Source of the DNA: Schistosoma haematobium
Taxonomy: Eukaryota > Platyhelminthes > Trematoda > Strigeidida > Schistosomatidae
NCBI RefSeq assembly: GCF_000699445.3
Contig: NC_067196.1
Span: 682,001-746,000 of the forward strand
Length of the DNA: 64,000 nucleotides
Direction: 5' to 3'
The translations under genes were made by a program, and so were the position numbers. Numbering within the stretch: position 1 is the stretch's first letter; each line of letters starts with the position of its first letter. The notes beneath the pieces are model-generated. The model had not been told where the DNA came from. It ran no database searches and saw only the letters and a list, made by a program, of their open reading frames with translations. Below, in pieces: positions 57,036-64,000 of this stretch.

Positions 57036-60000
57036 TTAATAGTGTAGGTCGTCGATAATTGTTTGCTTTGATTGTTTTATTTGTTTTGTTTTTTTTATAT
57101 CGCAAAATGTACATAACGCTTTGGTTTTTTTTATAAGTCTCCCAGATCGTGTTAAACAAGAGGGTGTGGTGCTAAGTTTTTCCTCTTCCTCTTGTTTCTT
57201 AGCAATTGATGGGAGTGATTGTTTGTTCTCGGTATTGTCGTCTGTGGCTTTTGGGACTTCGTAGAAAGCTGGTTTTATTCGGTCAATGGAAATTGTCTCC
57301 TTGTTCCCATTTTTATTGATATTGAAATATTTGTGAGTGCGTTTTATTACTTTATAAGGGCCTTCATACGGTGGTGTCAGTGACTTTTTTACCGCGTCTA
57401 CTCGAACAAAAACGAATTTGCATGCTTCTAAATGTTTATCGAGATGGACTCGGTTGTTGTATTCTCGAGGTGGTATTGCTCTAATGTTCTGCATCATTTG
57501 TAATAGGCGGCTTGCGAAGTGAGTAGAATCCCCGTGCGTTGTAGGTTCATAGTTGACTAGTTGGCCGGGTAACGTTAGAGTTGTGCCATAGACTAACTCG
57601 GCGGCTGTACATCCAATGTCTTCCTTTATAGTTGAACGAATACCAAGGAGTACAAGCGGTAAGGCATCGCTCCACTTTGATGAGTCAGCTTGCGCCATCA
57701 GTGAGCTTTTTAATTGGCGATGGAATCTTTCAACCATGCCATTAGCTGCTGGGTGGTAAGCTGTGGTTTTAATATGGTTGACCCCTAGAAGTTTAGTGAA
57801 CTCCTGGAAAAGGACAGATTGAAATTGGGAACCACGATCTGTTGTGATTATTGATGGTACTCCATAGTTAGTTATCCAGCGGTCGAGGAAGACTGAAGCG
57901 ACTGTTTCTGCTGATGTGTCTTTAATGGGGCATGCTATGGCCCATCTTGTGAACCTATCTATTGCGGTGAGGATATGTGTGAAAGAGTTTGATGGTGGCA
58001 GAGGCCCAACTAAATCTAAATGCACGTGCTGGAAGCGTTTGTCAGGGATAGGGAACTTCCCAATCGGACTGTAGGTGTGTTTTTCCGTCTTACTGCGTTG
58101 GCACTGGAGACAGTTACGTGTCCAACGTTTAACATCCGAGTTAATTTTAGGCCACATAAAACGTTCGGTTGTTGTTGCTCTGATACCTGGATGTGAAAGA
58201 CCATGTAAATGCTGAAATATTTTTCGTCGGCAAGCGTGTGGGACAAACGGACGATTGTTGCCTGTTGAAGTGTCGCACATGATAAATGTATCTGAAAGAG
58301 GAATCGGTACAGGTTTGAGATCTAAGCTAGACTTTTCTTTGCAGGCTTTCAATTCTGCATCGTCTGCTTGTAATTTAGCTAAGGTTTCAAGGCTGATGTC
58401 ATGATTGAGTACCATCGTATTGATATCCCTCCTAGATAGTGCATCTGCAACAATGTTCATGTGACCTTTGATAAACCTGATGTCTGTGGTAAATTGGGAG
58501 ATATAATCAAGTTGTCTTGCTTCTCGTGGGGAGTGTTTGTCATACGATGTGCTAAAAGAATGGCAAAGGGGTTTATGATCTGTCATAATGATGAAATCAC
58601 GACCCTGTAGCAAAAAGTTGAAATGTTTTACTGCTAAATACATAGCTAAGAGTTCGCGTCCAAAAGTACTATAACGTTCTTGTGCTGGCGATAATCTCTT
58701 GGAGAAAAAGGCAATGGGGGTAATAGTGTTGTTTACCCGCTGTTGTAATACTGCCCCGACGGCTTTTTGTGAAGCATCCGTGCATAGGATCAACAGTGTT
58801 GTGGGGTCAGTATTTAGGTGTTGGAGCATGGTAGCATTAGCAATCATGGATTTAGCTTTTTCAAATGCTATTTTGGCATCGGAAGGTAACTTGAATATTT
58901 TGTTCTTTTCTTTCTTGGTACATGATTTATCGTTTTTCAGTAAATCTGTCAATGGCTGTAGTACATCGGCACAATTTGGTAGAAATCGTCGATAAAAATT
59001 ACATGTTCCGAGAAAACGACGCAGTGATTTTACTGAGGTTGGTTCTGGATAGCTGGAGATAGCTTTGACTTTCTCTTCAAGCGGTTTAATTCCTTGGGAA
59101 TCAATGTGGTGTCCCAGGAATTCCAGAGATGAGGCGCCAAATATACATTTCGAAGGGTTGATTACAACACCATAACTTTTGAAACGTTCAAAAAGCGTGT
59201 GTAGGTGTTGAACATGTTCGTCAATGGAAGAACTAGCGATTAAAACATCGTCGATATAGACAAATACGAAATCCAGACCTCTAGTTACTTCGTCCATAAA
59301 TCTCTGGAAGGTTTGAGCGGCGTTTTTTAGTCCGAAAGGCATCCTCAAGAACTCAAACAAGCCAAAAGGTGTGATTACGGCTGTTTTCTCGATATCCTCA
59401 GGTGCCATCGGTATTTGATGGTATGCTCGGACTAGATCTAACTTTGAAAAAATCTGTTTTCCATGTAGATTTAAAGAAAAATCATGCAGGTGAGGGATCG
59501 GATACCGGTCTGGGATAGTCTGGTTATTCAAACGGCGATAATCTCCACATGGGCGCCAGTCTTGATCTTTCTTGGGAACCATATGCAGCGGCGAGGCCCA
59601 AGGACTGTTAGATTGTCTGATTATCCCAAGTTGCATCATATGTTCGAATTCTCTCTTAGCGAACTGCAACTTGTTTGGAGGGAGTCTTCTCGCCCTGGCG
59701 CGGATAGGTGGTCCTGTAGTAGTAATACTGTGTTGGACATGATGTGTGGAGCATTCGTTTTGGTAATCAGCTCTGGTTATACTTTCATACTTCGACAGAA
59801 TATCGGTGAAAATCTTGTTTTCAGGTCTTAACATACGGACTCCATGAATTTCGTAACTGGAGATAGTCGTGCCACTGACCTGTAAGCTTGTGTTTTTGTC
59901 GATTAATTTCTTTTTTGCCATATCTACAAGTAGGTTGTAAGCACCAAGAAAATCGGCCCCGAGAATGGGTTGTTTGATTTCAGCTACGATGAAAACCCAT

Positions 60001-60242
60001 GTGAAACGTCTCCGGAGACCGAGATCTAAAATAAGTGATTGTTCGCCATAAGTCTTAATGACTGTGTTATTGGCTGCGACTAGAGACAATTTAGTACTCT
60101 GAGGGTGCCGTCGTTGAGAGAGGTGTAATGGGATAATGGTGATTTCGGCTCCCGTATCGACCAAAAAATCTGAGCCCGAAATTCGATCCCTGACATGAAA
60201 TAGACGGCTCGGGTAGTGGCCAGAAACAGGCGCCGCCATCAC
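57036..60242 (-). CDS. pol: Pol polyprotein: protease, reverse transcriptase, RNase H, integrase
   Basis: Open over 1068 codons. Aspartic protease DTGAE (residues 29-33) with partner ILGADFLG (93-100). RT with D269 in [20 protein letters not shown] (301-308) and YIDD (329-332). RNase H with D489 (CTDAS), E530 (GREL), D555 (MTDHKP) and D600 (VADALSR). Integrase zinc finger H680, H684, C711, C714; catalytic D743, D802, E838 with 35 residues between the last two. A GPY-like segment follows ([10 protein letters not shown], about 960s) and a Lys-rich tail; no chromodomain seen. All catalytic residues checked are present. The track start at 60,242 is GTG followed by ATG at 60,239. In the living element pol is probably expressed from gag by frameshifting, so the start is uncertain. 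The protein acts in the particle and nucleus to copy and insert the element. Confidence 0.95.
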   Translation of the reverse strand: MMAAPVSGHYPSRLFHVRDRISGSDFLVDTGAEITIIPLHLSQRRHPQSTKLSLVAANNTVIKTYGEQSLILDLGLRRRFTWVFIVAEIKQPILGADFLGAYNLLVDMAKKKLIDKNTSLQVSGTTISSYEIHGVRMLRPENKIFTDILSKYESITRADYQNECSTHHVQHSITTTGPPIRARARRLPPNKLQFAKREFEHMMQLGIIRQSNSPWASPLHMVPKKDQDWRPCGDYRRLNNQTIPDRYPIPHLHDFSLNLHGKQIFSKLDLVRAYHQIPMAPEDIEKTAVITPFGLFEFLRMPFGLKNAAQTFQRFMDEVTRGLDFVFVYIDDVLIASSSIDEHVQHLHTLFERFKSYGVVINPSKCIFGASSLEFLGHHIDSQGIKPLEEKVKAISSYPEPTSVKSLRRFLGTCNFYRRFLPNCADVLQPLTDLLKNDKSCTKKEKNKIFKLPSDAKIAFEKAKSMIANATMLQHLNTDPTTLLILCTDASQKAVGAVLQQRVNNTITPIAFFSKRLSPAQERYSTFGRELLAMYLAVKHFNFLLQGRDFIIMTDHKPLCHSFSTSYDKHSPREARQLDYISQFTTDIRFIKGHMNIVADALSRRDINTMVLNHDISLETLAKLQADDAELKACKEKSSLDLKPVPIPLSDTFIMCDTSTGNNRPFVPHACRRKIFQHLHGLSHPGIRATTTERFMWPKINSDVKRWTRNCLQCQRSKTEKHTYSPIGKFPIPDKRFQHVHLDLVGPLPPSNSFTHILTAIDRFTRWAIACPIKDTSAETVASVFLDRWITNYGVPSIITTDRGSQFQSVLFQEFTKLLGVNHIKTTAYHPAANGMVERFHRQLKSSLMAQADSSKWSDALPLVLLGIRSTIKEDIGCTAAELVYGTTLTLPGQLVNYEPTTHGDSTHFASRLLQMMQNIRAIPPREYNNRVHLDKHLEACKFVFVRVDAVKKSLTPPYEGPYKVIKRTHKYFNINKNGNKETISIDRIKPAFYEVPKATDDNTENKQSLPSIAKKQEEEEKLSTTPSCLTRSGRLIKKTKALCTFCDIKKTKQIKQSKQTIIDDLHY

Positions 60243-61134
60243 TGTCTGGCCGGGCCGTTTCCCTGATTCTCTGTGTCAGACGCAGAAAATGTGCACGGTC
60301 GTGTACAACGCCGTGCTTCGGTGCCGTATTTTTGGTGGTACCAACAAACATCAGATGTTCGCTTCGGTGACCTAGACCGTTGTCTAGAAAAAGATCTTCG
60401 TCTGGAGGGGATCTCGGTTGTCTAGCTTGGATGGTTGCTATGGTTGATTGCAGAGACGCTAGTTGGCTCGTTAAATGCGTTAACTGCTTTTGAAAGGAGG
60501 CTAAACAGCTAATATCTAGTGGTCCAGGTGGTTGCAATGAGTTCACACCGTGACTATCATGGTAGACTTCCATCATTTTATCCGCCATGTCGGCTAAGTC
60601 ATCAAGTGCGACGGATTTCCCTGAAACACTGAGAATTTGTCTAACGCTGTGTGGTAATCTTTGAAACCACATTTGCTTTAGGAGGGCTTCGTCTAGCTTT
60701 TATGGACCGGCGAGTTGTTTCATGTGACGGAGATGTTGAGAGGGTCTTTTATCTCCCAAGTCACAAGATGTTAACAATTGTTGCAGCCTTTTCTCATCTG
60801 AGACCGTGGTGCGTTGAATAACTGCTGCTTTTATCTTATCGTATGGTTCAGATTCTGGCACGTGATCGATTAGATCTCCAACTTCAGCGGCAATCTCAAC
60901 AGGAAGTGCACCGACTACGTATGCATACTTTGATGCCTGAGATTTTATGCCTCTAGCCATGAATAAAGCTTCAATCTGAGCAAACCAGATTCTTGGATTA
61001 TTAATACAATACGTTGGTAATCTTAACTCTGAGATAGCGTTGATCGAGTTTAAACCATTATCCTCTGGTTGTGGAGAGTTTAGAAGATTGGTCGGTGAAC
61101 TATCAATATCAATAAGTTTACCCGTAGAGTTCAT
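60091..61134 (-). pseudogene. gag: Gag of the Ty3 element, broken by a stop and a frameshift
   Basis: Begins ATG at 61,134. The capsid-like part has PTYCINNPRIWFAQIEALFM and VVGALPVEIAAEVGDLI, then RLQQLLTSCDLGDKRPSQHL, the pattern of CsRn1/Kabuki Gag. A TAA at about 60,700 interrupts it after 144 codons; the same frame resumes (MWFQRLPHSVRQIL from 60,672) and runs to 60,091. The zinc-binding motif CWYHQKYGTEARRCTRPC (60,346-60,293; CX2HX9CX3C) is in another frame, preceded by an Arg/Ser-rich stretch, so a one-base shift lies upstream at about 60,400-60,440. The frame of the motif ends in TGA just before the pol start. With two lesions, this copy probably cannot make full-length Gag. Confidence 0.85.
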
Positions 61135-61242
61135 AATGACAAAAACAAAAAAAAAATGGTGTCGTGCCAGGTAATAATAATAATAAAATATGCAGATATA
61201 TAAGGTAAATGTCTACATAAAAAACGAGGCTCACCAAATAAT
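61135..61242 (-). other. Leader with primer binding site candidate
   Basis: After the 5' LTR end the minus strand reads ATTATTTGGTGAGCCTCG. The TGGTGAGCCTCG piece would pair with a tRNA 3' end ...CGAGGCTCACCA, starting about 6 bases from the LTR. The tRNA species was not identified. Confidence 0.5.
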
Positions 61243-61771
61243 TGTGGTGGACCAAAAAGTATAATAACCCAAAATCAGTGATAAAGTTATTACGTCCAAA
61301 ATTAATGTAACAATAATAATTTACAAATTACCAACACAAATTAAAAGTTCAGGGACGTTACTTAAATCGGCTAGTGGTTGCGTATTCTGTTGAGTTTTGG
61401 TCCCATAAATCCACAATTATCAATGTGTAATAATTCCACAGAGATAAATATGACACCAATAAGTTTCTTTGACGTAGGATATGATGGAAATGACACAGAA
61501 GTCTAAAATGAGGATAATATCCAGTTTAGAACGCAATTGACGCGGTAACGAGCGAGAATAGAACAATGCGTATGTACGTAGTAGTGTATTTGCGAACCAC
61601 CGAAAGTATATCACGCTATGTCCGAATTACAACGGAAAAAGTTTTCAAGGTCATTTACTTAAACAACAGGTACAATCATTTAATGATAAATGTACATTCA
61701 GTGAGAAATTGACAAATACAAATAATATTAAAAACTATTTACAAGATAAGCTTGTCAGACCTATCTCCACA
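61243..61771 (-). repeat. 5' LTR of the Ty3 element
   Basis: 529 bp; carries the promoter in the living element. Nearly identical to the 3' LTR. Confidence 0.93.
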
Positions 61772-61775
61772 CTAT

Positions 61776-62294
61776 CTATTCATTATTACCTCACATAATA
61801 GAAAGTCATTCACTATTTCGACACAATATCATATCAGTTCATCTAATTGAATGAGTTCGAGAATCTATGCTATTTTTGTAAAACTTCCCTGATTTACCAC
61901 AAGCTACTAACCGTCTATTAAACCACACATAAAACCGACTGTAAAACATTACCTATCCATTTCGTCAAAACGAAAATTTTAGTCGATAAAACTTCATCAA
62001 TCATTTTAGTGCTAATTGGTGATACTTAGTGAGATAGTGGTGAGTCATTTCAGTTCCATAATGATTATCACTAGTTATTCGGTGCACTAATTAATATTAT
62101 ATTGTCATATCTATTATGGTCAACTGGACATTCAGCTTTTACACCTCTGATTAACTCAACACTATAGTATGTTTCACAGCTAAATAGTATGGTTGAAGTG
62201 ATTCAGAAGATAATAATATTCAAGAAGAAGATGTTATTCTCGATGAATCGTATTACTTTGACATGAACACAACATGCACTACTTTCGTCCTCTC
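61776..62294. other. Non-coding spacer
   Basis: Nothing recognised. Confidence 0.4.
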
Positions 62295-62645
62295 AAATCT
62301 GTTCACATAAAGGACTGTTACTTGACGATTCAGTCAAGAATAGGTATTTCAGTATCGCATAGAATCATCACATTTACTATTTGTGTTCTTCTAATCTAAT
62401 ATGCGTTTTCACATATGAAACATATATCTCAAGGTTAACACAAATGATGATAATAATAGTGTACACTGTCTAAGAGTGTGATTTTAAAGTGACCTCAGTG
62501 GTTGTATATAGAAATGTTTATGATTTTACTTTTTTGTTGTTTACCACCATATTCTATCTAAATAATAAAACAATATGGTTTACTCTTTTGTATAATGAGC
62601 TTGATATCAATCTTGAATATCATAAGGAATGTCACTTACTAATGA
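62295..62645 (-). repeat. Dispersed repeat G, arm 2 of an inverted pair
   Basis: Inverse of 47,755-48,110. The 83-codon ORF starting here is not kept in the partner. Confidence 0.75.
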
Positions 62646-64000
62646 TTCTTTCTGTCTATCGACCATTCCGGATTCGCGAAATTGGTCGACGTTATTGCGT
62701 AGAAATTTTGATTAGATTAGGTAGTGTTCAATGTGTTTAGTCTGTTGGGAGAAATCCGTGAATGCGGGTTTCTTGATGTTTGGTAAAGGTCAATTCAGTT
62801 TATCTTCGCTTCTGAAGAATCCAATACTCCTCGTGTGATCCAAACTCATATCATGCGAGAAATAACTGTCAGCTTGCCCGAGGATCATGACACCCAATGG
62901 CGACTCCTGTGCATACTTGTACATATTTCTAGGATTATGCTAATGAAAGTAACTAACAAATGTCAATGGTTAGTGAAATCCTTCCTAATTACCAACAGAT
63001 TCAGCTGCTGATATTGCCTTTCTTTGCATGACGAACTGAGAAATGTTTGTCACGCAATTCTTAATTTCGTGACACAGATAATTTGACTTTTACAAAAGTC
63101 CTTGAAGTGACAACTTAACGTATTCCTAAGGAATAAAAATAATATCTTACTATCATTTAGGAATTACTTTATCCTCTATTATTGTTTATACACCTTGGTT
63201 CCTGCCTGCAGGTATTGGTTATCCACCGCTACTAGACATGGAAGCTCGTCAAGCGAAATCTTCTTCTATTCCATCCACAATCATTTTGTAACATTTGGTA
63301 CAATTGCAAGTTATTCAATGATAAGTATTTATATATCATTGATTTGTATTGTATAACTCACAAATAGCATGAGGATTAACATCTTTAGCAAAATGGTTCG
63401 ACTGTTGAAAAAATCGAACCGAAAAATCTCTAATATTTCAGATAATAACAACTCTGTTATTGCCTGTGATCTTTATTTAATCAGATAGTGCTGGGAGTAG
63501 ATGTATTCCACACCTGCTACTACATTTTTGAAAGATCGCAGAACGCCAACGTATCTCCAAATGTTCGGGTAGTGTGGATGATCTTATAGTCAGTGCATTT
63601 ACTTTCTCTACAAATGCGGTGATGCATTTCATTTTCACAAGGTGTTTTCTCTCAATATGGAAGCAGGCACTTATCCTTACTGTTGGGAAACCGCATATTA
63701 TTGAACCACGTTAGATGTAAAATTAACATGAATAAATATCCGCCCGTAAATGTTACTCCGGTCATCTTTAGGATTATTAGAAAAATTGTTAGTGACGAAC
63801 TCTCAGCGAATAAATACAAAACAATTTACGTAAACCTCAAGATGTACCACAGTGATCAAGGGGAACACTTTCACAATGTAAAAATACATAAACGATGGTT
63901 AGGAGTGAATATCAATAATATACTTTCAATAATATGAATAGATGGTGACAACTACGGAGAGAGATTTTGATTTGGAAAGCATCATAACTGTGGGTCGGAA
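62646..64000. other. Non-coding to window end
   Basis: The 84-codon ORF at 63,683-63,937 has no recognisable domain. No repeat noticed apart from the weak 30-bp match to 46.3 kb. Confidence 0.35.

Larger units (their letters stand above)
56040..61775 (-). mobile_element. Ty3/gypsy LTR retrotransposon, CsRn1-like, minus strand
   Basis: Complete insertion of about 5.73 kb. It is flanked by CTAT at 56,040-56,043 and 61,772-61,775 (4-bp target duplication) and bounded by two 529-bp LTRs that begin TGTGG and end CCACA. Order on the minus strand: 5' LTR, about 108-bp leader, broken gag, pol (protease, RT, RNase H, integrase), purine tract, 3' LTR. The LTRs differ at about five positions by eye, so the insertion is young. 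The unusual Cys-His-Cys-Cys motif of gag and the pol order point to the CsRn1/Kabuki group, which includes schistosome Saci-type elements; the exact family is not proven. Confidence 0.93.

Noticed and set aside
58699..59831. Plus-strand ORFs of 98 and 115 codons
   Set aside because: Antisense shadows of the pol gene.
1..64000. CRISPR array, bacterial operons, plasmid or phage features
   Set aside because: Direct repeats with unique spacers, dense ORFs and ribosome binding sites are all absent; the content is eukaryotic.

Overview
This window reads as nuclear DNA of a blood fluke (Schistosoma or a close relative). It is visibly AT-rich and intron/repeat dominated, and it carries a set of elements typical of schistosomes: Penelope-like retroelements (PLEs) with a GIY-YIG endonuclease, RTE-type LINE 3' ends, a CsRn1-type Ty3/gypsy LTR element, and tRNA-headed short repeats of the SM-alpha type that contain hammerhead ribozymes (HHRs). 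The species cannot be fixed from sequence alone. There is no bacterial-style operon, CRISPR array or complete host gene.

Layout. 1-7 kb: antisense RTE ends (1-690, 3131-3630), an inverted pair of an unclassified repeat (1797-2300 and 2605-3130), HHR short repeats (1.4, 4.0, 4.4, 5.75-6.19 kb) and an (ACT)33 microsatellite. 9.4-15.3 kb: an SM-alpha fragment, two degraded PLEs in plus orientation (9996-11653, broken by a 500-N gap, and 12340-13862) and two RTE ends. 16.7-18.0 kb: the only stretches that look like host exons, on the minus strand; part of this is duplicated at 33.6 kb. 18.1-25.9 kb: PLE scraps, a head-to-head pair of hammerheads, and two remnants of a Ty3-like element (pol C-terminus at 20.3 kb; gag plus pol C-terminus at 24.2-25.6 kb). 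26-42 kb: large dispersed inverted duplications, a PLE at 36.0-37.6 kb, several PLE scraps, and the best preserved HHR short repeat (38,880-39,205). 42-56 kb: mostly unannotatable, with repeat pairs and a PLE on the minus strand (51,290-53,040). 56,040-61,775: a nearly intact LTR retrotransposon on the minus strand with 529-bp LTRs, a 4-bp target duplication and an uninterrupted 1068-codon pol; its gag is broken. 62-64 kb: one arm of another inverted pair.

How the parts relate. The autonomous elements (PLE, RTE, Ty3) supply reverse transcriptase and integration enzymes. The short tRNA-headed HHR repeats encode no protein and must borrow them. Internal pol III boxes followed by a self-cleaving ribozyme are seen repeatedly, in states from intact core to heavily decayed. 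The long inverted pairs (19/35, 26/40, 42/55, 48/62 kb) show that dispersed repeats account for much of the apparently empty sequence. Most calls outside the Ty3 element are remnants. Coordinates of decayed repeats are approximate because they were read by eye.
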